Shown in pieces: positions 12,616 through 23,300 of a DNA stretch of 64,000 bases (its first letter is position 1; the number at the start of each line of letters is the position of its first letter). The position numbers were made by a program, and so were the translations under genes. Under the pieces are notes generated by a model. It was not told the DNA's origin. It was given only the letters and a program-made list of their open reading frames with translations, and ran no database searches. The stretch comes from Aphrocallistes beatrix. Taxonomy: Eukaryota > Porifera > Hexactinellida > Sceptrulophora > Aphrocallistidae. The stretch spans positions 3,945,723 to 4,009,722 of the forward strand of contig OY725496.1 of assembly GCA_963281255.1 (NCBI GenBank). Direction: 5' to 3'.

Positions 12616-14091
12616 GATTTTAGAGAAGATCAGTACAATTATTGCAGAATGATTGGGAGATCAATTTGATTGTATGAATTGTAATTAATTACTAAGTACT
12701 TAGCCAAAAAATTGCAGCTCTTACTTTTATTCAATGCTAGAACTTTTGAAGTATATGCCTTGCAATCTATTTTTCTCTATCGACTATCTTTCTAGTTCCA
12801 ATCGTTTGCAGTTGCTGTTTTCATTTTGTTTTTATTTGAGTGAAAGTGATGATTTATTATACGAGGGATGCTCGCGACAGTTAAGTTTTTAACCTTCCAC
12901 CATCTCTTGTATTTTCTCTCCACCTTTAAACCTCAGTCACATTAATCACTGACAAGAACACGTAGTACTTGACTATTTCACTTTATAATGGAGTGCTAGT
13001 TCGGAGGAGTTGCCTAGAATGTCAGTTTTAGCTTCCTCTACAGACTCACGGTAGAGTCGAAAAAAGACTCTTACAGATAATAAGGTGACTGTAAATCTGT
13101 AGACAATAAAAAGTAATAGAAATAATCAGTGATGTTATACGTATATTGTAAATTGATAGCTAAGCATATTTATCGAAAATGTAGTTAAATTGTTTTTATG
13201 ATTAGATGCTTGAATCACAAATGTACGCGTATTATTTGTATATATTCACTTTTTCTATTGATAATGCACTCGTGATGTTATTGAATACATTTGATTTGAT
13301 ATGATTTTTTTCTCGGACTCCCCCATTATGTAATCCTTGTTAAAAGTACTTATACCGTATAATCTGACGTCATACACTTGTGGGAATTATTTGGAGCAGT
13401 GGCTGATTTGATTATTTAGGCCAAATACTGTAAGCATATTATTGCTACAATTTCAAATGTTAATAATTTGGAATGGCGGAAGTTTCGTCGCTAGAACATT
13501 CGTCGCGGAATTTCCGTCGCCCCGGAATTTTCTTTGCCGGAACATTCGTCGCCGGAAGTTTCGTCGCTAATATTTCTTTGAATGAAATTATTAAATCCTC
13601 ACTCATTCTCCCATTCATTCTAACAAATAATAAATGACAATAGCCCACCCCTTCACGAAATACTACTCTCGCGTGCCATTTGATATTATTTCAAACTCAA
13701 AATGCCCTCTTTGCTCTTATACAAAATACTCTCCAAAATGCCCACTTTCACTCTCCTATCAATTCTATTCAGCTTTAGAACAAATTCATGTTTCTCAACA
13801 GTTTGTAATTCCATTCTAAAATATCAGCGACGAAACAAATCGGACCAAGGCATATGTGTGATATGATATATGTATATGATCACGAGGCTAATTTATATAG
13901 GGTACGCAAGGAGTTCAAAATACTCCAAGAGGTATATATGCTATAAAAAAGTATGAATTACTAGAATTAATAGTTGGCAGAGTACAAGTTTCATAAATGC
14001 TACTAACTGATATAAACAAGAGATTTGTTAAAACTATCATGCAGAAATATTGATCCGAGGTGTTTCCATTCACGTTCATGCATAGCTATCG
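12616..14091. other. Intergenic with a GTCGC-repeat element
   Basis: No gene is recognised in these 1.5 kb. Apart from the repeat cluster at about 13475-13840, described separately, it is plain AT-rich sequence. The short open frames near 13460-13819 overlap the repeat and have no family features. Confidence 0.45.
13475..13840. repeat. TTCGTCGC-repeat element
   Basis: The left part reiterates GGAA-N-TTTCGTCGC-like units about six times between 13475 and 13570. The right end near 13827 has the inverse, AGCGACGAAAC. The shared inverted GTTTCGTCGCT suggests a non-autonomous element with iterated subterminal motifs. The edges are approximate and no target duplication was seen. Confidence 0.5.
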
Positions 14092-15204
14092 TTATTCATC
14101 ACTTAGGAGTGATTCATAAAATTCCTCTGTGTGGTAGCGGTAGGTATATTTTTGTTTTCTACGAATTATATCGCATACTTCTTTGATCCAGATAGAGAAT
14201 GTAATGCACACGAAGGGAGAAAATGCCACAACAGCTCCTAGATTACCTAAATGGTATCCCAATGATATCGATTGAGATAAAATTGTGATTAATATTTCGA
14301 TTGATTCCACAGTCATTATTGAATTGTAGTGAGGAAGGAGGTTAAGTGGGAAGTAGCATTTCTGGTAGAATAGAATGCTAGTTAGGAATTCTGGAAATCT
14401 AAATAAATAAATTGACACCACGATCAACATGAAACCGAAACAGATGATCCTCATGGTGTATTTGAAATACTTGTACTGCTGATATTCTTCTTTGTTGGAT
14501 CCGAATTGTGCCAATCTTTCTCCTGCTCTCTGGAGTAGAGTGCGTCCAAATTGATTTGCACTTCTCAAAAAGATACAAAAATATACCAGCAGCGTAATAG
14601 GGAATATTATAGTGTAAAGGAGAGAAGGATGTATAAACGAAATTGCAATTATTACCAAACTTATTAAACATGTGAATATCGCGAAAGCCCATCTTTTTGC
14701 TTTGCAGGGTGGACACTGGATTTGTTTTATTCTCTCTGTCAGATAACTCATCAGACTCACTCCCAGCATAACAACAAACAAGTCTGCTACCTGGAACACG
14801 GATCCTAGCTCGTTTGCAACCATGTTTGTTTGTTCGAATTGAAAATCGTTTAACGCTGAACTATTGACATTGCTGCATTTTGACATTAATTGTCTGCCCT
14901 CCATCCCGGATAATGTAGAATATTTTTTGCCTACAGAATAACTTACTATGCTCATAATGACTCCATATACTTCAGTCAGGTTTATCAGAAGTAAGTATGC
15001 AAGTTTTTGGATCTCTGTTTCATAATGGTAGCAATATTGTTTGAATATATTATCGGAATCTTCTGATGTCGATGAGTGTCTAGCAGCTACTTTCTTGTAT
15101 TTTCTAAATCGGTATAATCGATTTAGGAATACAAAGGTCCAATATGAACCCATCGTGAGGAAGATGGCAAAAAAGACAGATACCAGGACGGTTCCAAACT
15201 GCAT
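14092..15204 (-). CDS. Orphan seven-transmembrane protein, copy 1
   Basis: I do not recognise the family. The 370-residue product has seven hydrophobic segments at about 8-29, 67-91, 139-159, 174-194, 197-218, 252-273 and 325-346. The positive-inside rule gives an outside N-terminus and an inside C-terminus, as in GPCRs. Loop 1 is basic (RLYRFRKYKK). The loop after TM2 is long and has an NSS glycosylation site. The loop after TM5 is a polar amphipathic stretch, RSANQFGRTLLQRAGERLAQ. The tail is basic (IIRRKQKYTYRYH). No DRY or NPxxY motif is evident. It is intronless. A related but truncated copy lies upstream at 15790-16764 on the same strand. A chemoreceptor-like role is a guess only; it may equally be a non-GPCR membrane protein. 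Confidence 0.8.
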   Translation of the reverse strand: MQFGTVLVSVFFAIFLTMGSYWTFVFLNRLYRFRKYKKVAARHSSTSEDSDNIFKQYCYHYETEIQKLAYLLLINLTEVYGVIMSIVSYSVGKKYSTLSGMEGRQLMSKCSNVNSSALNDFQFEQTNMVANELGSVFQVADLFVVMLGVSLMSYLTERIKQIQCPPCKAKRWAFAIFTCLISLVIIAISFIHPSLLYTIIFPITLLVYFCIFLRSANQFGRTLLQRAGERLAQFGSNKEEYQQYKYFKYTMRIICFGFMLIVVSIYLFRFPEFLTSILFYQKCYFPLNLLPHYNSIMTVESIEILITILSQSISLGYHLGNLGAVVAFSPFVCITFSIWIKEVCDIIRRKQKYTYRYHTEEFYESLLSDE

Positions 15205-15789
15205 TGTACAACTTAGCTATTGTTGAATCACCAGTGATTCTCCATTTATATATTAAAACACTAATTCATGTTTTAAGTAAATCAGCATATTTGCCACGTG
15301 TCGTTACTTTTATTTGCAAGCTCATCTATATTGGGCCATTTCCAATCTCTGATGAATACAACCAATTGTGATAAAAATAGATAGATACGAGAATTATACA
15401 AAGCAATTTGTAGAAATGTTTACCATCTGATTGGCCACAATATCCTCATTGATTTTCTACTTGAGTGATTCAGATATATATATATATAGATGCATAAATA
15501 AGCAAGATATTTATGCTTAGGAACGATAATGCTAATTAGAATGTATGGCGATTAGGGAAATAGATAATCGAATCATGGTCACCTGCACGTAGCTTTCACC
15601 CAGGGATCTTTTCTAAATCTTGGAAGTGCTCATGAAAATTAAATGGGGACATCCATTGATCATGAAATTAATGGCCAGTCTTCTTGGCTGGAAAAATGAT
15701 ATACCGTCTATACTCGAATAGCACCGGGCTATTATTAATTTTAGCCCCATTTACCCCCTGAAAAAAATATTTCAGATATAAGCGAGTTT
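15205..15789. other. Spacer between the two 7TM genes
   Basis: Contains a TA microsatellite near 15475 and, at about 15703-15770, sequence starting TACCGTCTATACTCGAATAG that resembles an end of a MITE. The missing C-terminal coding part of the upstream 7TM copy is not found here. Confidence 0.5.
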
Positions 15790-15830
15790 TCAATTAATAT
15801 TACCGCAAGCTCCCCCCCTCCACCCAGGCG
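15703..15830. mobile_element. MITE-like fragment at the truncated 7TM gene
   Basis: TACCGTCTATACTCGAATAG followed by a CACCGGGCTATTATT stretch resembles the TACCGTATT...CGAATAAGCGCC end of the element at 58878-59260. The opposite terminus is not identified. The sequence replaces the 3' end of the adjacent 7TM coding region. Confidence 0.4.
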
Positions 15831-16764
15831 ATCGAATTTGCAATAATGTTCCAATCGAGTCTGCTGTCAGAACAATTGGATTGTTGTGAGGAAGAAAGTT
15901 AAATGGGAAGTAGCATTTTGGATGAAATAGAATGCTAGTTAAGAATTCTTGAAATCTAAATAAATAAGTTGACACCACGATCAACAGGTAACCGAAACAT
16001 ATGATCCTCATGGTGTATTTGAAATACTTGTACTGCTGATATTCTTCTTTGTTGGATCCGAATTGTGCCAATCTTTCTCCTGCTCTCTGGAGTAGAGTGC
16101 GTCCAAATTGATTTGCACTTCTCAAAAAGATGCAAAAGTATATCAGCAGCGAAATAGGGAATATGATTCTGGTTATCAGAAAAAGATTAGGTATGGCCGA
16201 GGTTCCAATAATGATCAAACTTATGAACAAAGCGAGTATAAAAGGAGCCCAAATTTTCAATTTGTTTTGTGGATAGTTTGTTTTCTTAATTCTTCTAGTC
16301 AGATAACTCATCAAACTCACTCCCAGCATAACAACGAACAAATCTGCTACATTCTGAAAAGCTCCTAATACACTAGTAATAGTTGATTGTTTGAGACATA
16401 ATTCATTTGAAGTTAAATTATCGACACTACTAAAATTTGACGGCATTAACTCCAGGCTGTTATCTATTTTTGAAAAGTTTATATACGTAAGGTTATATAT
16501 TATGTCCATCACAACCCCATATACCTCTGTCAAGTTTATCAAGAGAAAATACACATACTTGTGTATCTCTGTTTCATAATGGTAGCACCATTGTTCATCG
16601 AGCACATTACCTGACTCCTCTTGTGTGGATAGGTTTTTCGCTGCCCCTCTTCGATACTTCTTAAACCGATAAATTCGACTGACACTAACTATAATCCAGT
16701 ATGAACTGGTTGCCAGGAATATGCTTAGCCAGACAATTTTTAACGCCTCAATGACATCAATCAT
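15790..16764 (-). pseudogene. Orphan seven-transmembrane protein, copy 2, 3'-truncated
   Basis: Clearly a paralogue of the 14092-15204 gene: it shares YHYETEIHK, LLINLTEVYGV, VADLFVVMLGVSLMSYLT and the whole TM5-loop-TM6 block. The match stops after residue ~305 (near PIVLTADSIGTLL). The last ~20 residues are Gly/Arg-rich and unrelated. TM7 and the cytoplasmic tail, about 65 residues, are missing. The break coincides with repeat-like DNA carrying a G-run at 15805-15830 and a MITE-like end near 15703. The rest of the frame is intact with no internal stop, so it could still make a six-TM protein. It may be a recent pseudogene or a gene with a new end. Confidence 0.65.
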
Positions 16765-17362
16765 CTCAATCCGTCTATCCTATTTTATCCGCTGATGATA
16801 TTAAGTACTTATATATATATGAGACAGGAGAAGGAAATAGGATATTTTTGTTAGCAGAACATTTTAATTATCATGATACAGTTTATTCGCATTTCCATTT
16901 AGTCAATATATATGAATCTCTAATCCGGACAACATTCCAATGATAATTCCCTTCATGGAGTATTACTGAAATTGTGTAAGTTATTTCACCTTACTCCACA
17001 CATGTAATGCCACATGAATATTGATTGTAAGTACATCTGGGAATAAATTAAGCAAATTCTTGGAGGGATTACTGATAAAGAAGAATTATACTTATCCCCA
17101 TCCTCCAAAACTTTATTGTAAGACATCATTGTAAGTAATTTAATATCAGTCATAGAGGATTCCACTCTATGAATGCACAAAATATTTTTACATTTACACG
17201 TTCTCTATAGTTTTTATAATGAATCTGACACACTTTTATTCGATTTCCGTCACAACTCATTTCAATGAGGATTTATGTAGTCCCACTTTCACATGACATT
17301 AGTTTTCAAATCAAATGCTATCACTGTCTTATTAGCCCCACCACTTTATTTGCATACTTCTA
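16765..17362. other. Intergenic, 7TM copy 2 to CEBPZ
   Basis: Divergent spacer that should hold the promoters of the minus-strand 7TM gene and the plus-strand CEBPZ gene. No motif or repeat is recognised. Confidence 0.35.
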
Positions 17363-20300
17363 ATGCCAGCCAAGGTGAAACCTAGCTCCAAAGATCCGCC
17401 ATCAACGAAAGATAAGAAAAGATCTATTTCTCAAAATGAGGTAAACTTAGCAACACTGAATGAAGCTATTAATAATTGACCTACCAAGAGTATTAATAAT
17501 AAATATCTTTAATAATTCTAGCTTCTGGATTATATGAGTAACATCGGTCTGAAGTCACACACACAGGACTCTCTCCCTCAAAAGGTAAAAATTAATCTTC
17601 CCCATAAGAAGTTAAAAAAAGAAACTCAAAAGATGAAGAATAGAAAAATCCCTCACAAGAGAAGAAACAGGAAGAGTATAGTAGAGAATACCACTAAACC
17701 AGACATTAAATTATCTCATTCGCGCACACTCCCTGCTCCTGTATCTTTGAGAGAGATCAAAACACCCCTGATACTAAACGATTCTCTTTGGTATGAAATG
17801 GTGAGAGCAGCTTTTTAAAAGGTTAAACCACAGTGCAGAGGTCAAAATTGAAATTTTGAAAAAAACTCTACTTTAAGAAGGAATGAGGTTGAATTTGTCC
17901 AAGCACCCTTTGAAAGCCTTTTTGACCTAAAATGCCCATTTGGCTTCATAACTGAATTCAAATTTTGTTAAAATTTGAACTCAAAGCAAAATTCAACCTC
18001 ATTCCCGTCCTAAAGTAGGATTTTCTTTTTCAATGTTTCCCTCTGCGCCGTAATTTACCTTTGAATACATATTACCTCTATAAGTGAGATCGGGCCTGGT
18101 AACATCTTGATACTCCCTCCCTATTCCCTAATTCTAATTATAATAGTAATCATCCTTTAAATGGTAGGTTAATCGTAAATAACCACTCTCAAACGCTTAT
18201 TTTTTCATGACATTTGGGGTTTCCAATTCATCCCTGAATCCTGGAGCATTCAATTTCGAATATTAGAATTCTCCACTTATAAATGTAGAATTCTATGTAA
18301 AATGATGAATGTCTCTACCACTTATATAGATCCCGCATATAGGTTGCACTGTACCTGGACTTGTACTTTATCTGCTCATTTATTGTTGGTATTGTTTTAG
18401 CAAAATATTTTGTACGATTCTCTCAGCTTAAAGAGTGGGAATAAAACGAAGGCGGGAGATGGAATATTCCAAGAAGCAGAACTACTGTTGTCTAGAGACA
18501 CGGCGGCTTATAAGTCAGGTAGCTACACATGTGTTTCAATTGTTCCTATTCTTGATATCAATTCTAACAACACTTCTTGTTTCTTTACAATTATTTTTAA
18601 TTTTTGTTGTAGTTCAAGAGAAGATGAACAAAAGTGATCATGAGTGGATTCAAAACATTCTCGTAACTGGGACACTTAGCGACAAATTTTCTGCTCACGT
18701 CTTACTAATCCAGGTAATACGAAGTTCCTTCTGTATTTTCGTCTGTCTCTGTCTTCAAAATAACATTTCAGATAATTATATTAATGAATGATGATTGAGC
18801 ACTCTCACCACGACTCTTCTCAGGGAGTATCTGCGACGCCTAGATAACAATACATAGATACTCGAGGGGATCGAACCCAGTAAAGTTGATCATATCATGC
18901 TGTTTGTTATTTTTAAATAATAATAATATGATTTCCTGCACACTAACGACGAAAACCATATCCGGTAAAAACTACGCTGAAACCTATTAGGTTGGTTAGA
19001 AGGAGTGGATATAACCCTTCCATAAAGGCAGAATTTTAGAAACCAAAATAAATTCATTACTCGATATCCCAACGTTTGCTTCCCTTCCTTTCTATACACT
19101 CTTGTTAACTCGAATGTTCAATTTTAAATGACAGATTTATCGTTGATACAGAGTGCTTCATCATAACTGCAAACAATTGTCGTAGAGAGGAAAGGGATTG
19201 AATTCAAGAGTTGTTTACTCTTCTCTTATTCACTAGGAATCTCCTATTCACAATCTGATCTCTCTTTCTGCTCTGCTCCACCTCGCAGGGAAGAATGAGA
19301 AGCGAGTAGCACTTGGAGCCTGTGGTATGTTCTACCCCCATTCTTCTGCTCGTTAATGTAGAACAATTGTATTAGTAAGATTGTCTTTCTAACGCGTATA
19401 CGTCAGTCAGGGTCGCTTATTGTGAACCACCAGGGGACCAAAACATATGTTCTTAATAAAGATACTTCATATTAAGCGAACTTGATTCAATACAAATCCT
19501 ATCTAAAAATGAAATTGGGACCAGGAGGTTAAGTTCATAATAAACGAATGTTCATATTAAGCGACCCTGACTGTATATACTGCCTCTCATACGGAAATAG
19601 GATAAAATTTCCTCCAAGATTTGGCATGACAAGTCTTCAGACTAGTTAACAGCTCTTCTGACTAGATCATGCCTACATTATTAGCATTTGTATCCTGAGT
19701 TCATATTGCTACAAGCAATATGACCTCGTGTATACTGTGCGATATTGCTTTGGCTATGTACGTAATATTATTCTACTGGTTAGTGGTTCCCGAACGTCGA
19801 AGAGTTTTAAAATTAATTTTAGATTGGTGCCATGTATGAATGTATACCTACATAGATACAAGGATTTATCTAAGATATAGTATGAAGGAGAGAGAAACGG
19901 TCTTTACCGTAGAATGCCCACTGGGGACACAGTGTCCCCGATATCGCGGATGTCTCCCAGCCATTTTCTATGCAAGTGAAGCCATATAAATACTGGGCAT
20001 TCTACAGTTAATCCATCAATATTTTTTTATTTTATTGACCATAACATATAACACACTTTAATTGTTGTTAACTTTCTGGACCGAAGTTGGTTGAATCATT
20101 CAAATATAATAATCTTTGGTAATGTTAACTTTTTATAGTAAAATTGGCCTTACATTCAGGATTAGTTGACTTAATATGAAATAAATATATTTATCATGAA
20201 CTGATTTCATTCATGTTACCTTAGACAAATGACAATTCAGTGCAGTAATCCTTAGTAGAGAACCAGAAAGCGACGTACAGTGGAATTCGCTTATTAGCAA

Positions 20301-23300
20301 CTCCCTTATTAGCAACTTCGCGTATTAGCAACCATTTTATGAGCAAACTCGAGTTGCTAATAAGCGAATTCCACTGTATTGCTTCTTTGATATCCCCAAG
20401 CACCCACAGGGCGACTCTGGACACGCAATGTCCGCAAGCCGCGCAGCGCAGCAAGCGAAGCGCGCTTGTGACACTGAACAGGTCTCCTTTCACCTTCCAG
20501 AAGGGCAGAGGCGAATAAATACTCACTTCCGTATTCAATAAGATGAGTAATCAAATGTGTAGGAAACGAATTTGAAGGCAAACAATCAACTTTGTAATTA
20601 TTTGTATGAAATATCAGGGTTCGCGTATGCGAAAATATATTATTTAGTATTGGAGACATTTCATTTTGCGGTTCTTTTCAGATTCGTTGCGACAACTCTG
20701 GCGTAGCACTCTGCTCCCTGATAGAAAGTTGAAAACATTTGGTGAGGTAAGCATATGTTATAACTAACTAAGATTCAACCAGGTCTAGATTAGAGTTCTA
20801 TCAGCACAGAATATTTTATAATTAATTAAAAATTCTGTAGTATATAGCTGGACTCCAATCTCTCAAATCTAATCAAGATAAAGAACGTGCCATGATATTC
20901 GTAGTATTTGAGCATAAACTTAAAGAGTATTATCTCGACTTTATCAAGCTGATCAAGGTGTGATTTAATTTATGAATTTCTAATACATACGAGTATTAAA
21001 CATCTCAAACAAAGCAGTATTACTAACACATCGATGATGACGCCATTTTAATCTTAACATTTTACACATGTACATGAATCTTATATCTATGGTTGGGGCA
21101 ATATTAGTAATGATATGCGGACAAATTTATACTTGGATCTACTTTTTGAAGAATTCCTTTATTTTCTCCGTCAACTTTAATAATCTATTTATACATATTA
21201 GAGACATGCTCATGATAGTGTTACAGAGGTGAAAACGAAATCTATCGGTAAGTCCCGCTATCTTCTTGACTATATATGTACGTGATAATGTCGAATGAAT
21301 TTCAGACATTGACATGTTCTGTAATATCCTGATAGTGACGTAGAACTCCTTACTTGAAGTGAAGTGCTCCAGAGTTGAAATCCTCAACTGCTCCGATTTA
21401 TTGCTTTTTCATATTACTTGATCCTAGTTTATATAAATATAATCCAATAATATCCTGTATATAATTAGTATACGTATAATATTTTGACATTTCTAATTTA
21501 GTTGAAAGACAATTTTTCCGTGAAAAATATAAATTAACTTAATTATCTAGTAATTTATCGGATTTCTTTTAGATTATATCTTTGAGATGTTGTCAATGAA
21601 AGCTGAGCAAGAGCAGGTAGTTCAAAGTTATGCTTAGCATTTGCGTACAGAATGGACGCACTATTATCATGATGCATCTTTCAGATATTGTTAACGGCGT
21701 TGGTTGATAAACTTTCTGATCCAGCAAAGAAGGTCGCATCTAAAGCACAGTACCTTCTGTTCAAACTCAGTTAGTTAGTGTAGGTTTATTCTTTCAGGGT
21801 TTAGTTATACATTGGTACTACTCGTAATAGTACATAAGTTATCTCCTAGAGCAGGGGTTCTTAAACTTTTAGACCCCATGCCCCCCCCCCCCCCCCCTTG
21901 GCCAATCTGTGAATTATCACGCCCCCTACGCGGCTACACCTACACTTTTTCAGACTACCAAACTCGGAGAACACACATATTTTCTAATATAATTAAGAAT
22001 ATCTATTTAAATCAAATAACTCTATCAATGTGAAGGATGTAACTGTTTTTTAATTCTTGGGGGGGTGTCAGAGATAGCATTACTGATTACTGTAAACCCA
22101 TATTTGATGTAGTCATCTAAATATTTCCTCTATTCAGCACAACTAGCCATTAGGTATAGGAAGGTATAGTATCGATACTGGAATCTAAAACTATTTCTAT
22201 AATACTTGATCTAAAGTTGTTATAATTTAACATGATGTCGTATGACATCATAAATTCACTTTTGGCTTCGTCATTAGTAATCTAAAACGCACTTTGAGGA
22301 AGTCTTAATTTAGCTAAAGCTGATACAATTCTATTATTGATCACTTCACATTTTCATCCGGTATTACGCCCTCCTTACAATATCCTTACGCCTCCCTAGG
22401 GGGGCGCGCCCCCTAGTTTAAGAACCCCTGTCCTAGAGGTTCAGTGATATGCATGCATATTCTTGTAAATCAATTTTTTTTTGCTTCATAATCCATGTAT
22501 TTTAACAGTCGTTTCTTTCTAGTACAGCTCCATCCTAACATGAAGTATGTTGTGTGTGAAGAGGTGGAGAGGCTGTTGAACAGATCTAGTGCTAGTGAGA
22601 AAGCTCAGTAAGTATTTGTTGAAAATACACTATATTCAATCGCATACATACTAACTCCTTTCTAAAATTCGGTGGGAGCCTAAAGTGGATTTCGACCCTT
22701 AGATTTGTATTTTTATAAATTCATTCGAAAATATTAAAAGAAGGTGGAATAGTTTTTGAATTTAAACAAGGTAATCCGAGCACGGTAGGCTATGCGTCGA
22801 ACTAAATGAGAGATGTATAAGCATATAACTTGTCACAATAAATCCCTCTCCACTCAATCACCCATCTAATGTCATATATTATATCATCTCTAGCATATAC
22901 ATAATATTTTTATTTGTTTGTTTTTCCTTTATTACCCAAGACGTTATGGATTTACTTTCCTCAATCAAATTATCCTCGCACAAGGGGATGTTGAGCTGTC
23001 AAACAAACTTCTTAATATATATTTTGCATTTTTTCAGGTGAGTTGCAATTAATTTATCATTAAATGAAAAATGAACTACGTATATGACATAATTATTTTA
23101 GGTTTACAGTACGAAAGAGGAAGCCAAATGGAAGATATTAAGTTCTCTCCTTTCGGGGGTTCAGCGAGCCTACCCCTTCTCCAACTGTAAGTTGCTTGCT
23201 GGTGAGACAGGAATAGGAAAGTCGATTATTTCTGTTCTATTCTCAGTGAAAGATGATAAGCTGTTTTCAGCGCAGATCGGTACCTTGTTCAAGGTTGTGC

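Noticed and set aside
13460-13819. Two short frames in the GTCGC repeat region
   Set aside because: Both overlap repeat DNA, are about 60 residues long and lack any family pattern.
18838-18900. GGTTCGATCCCC on the minus strand, like a tRNA T-arm
   Set aside because: No matching acceptor, D-arm or anticodon arm could be folded around it.
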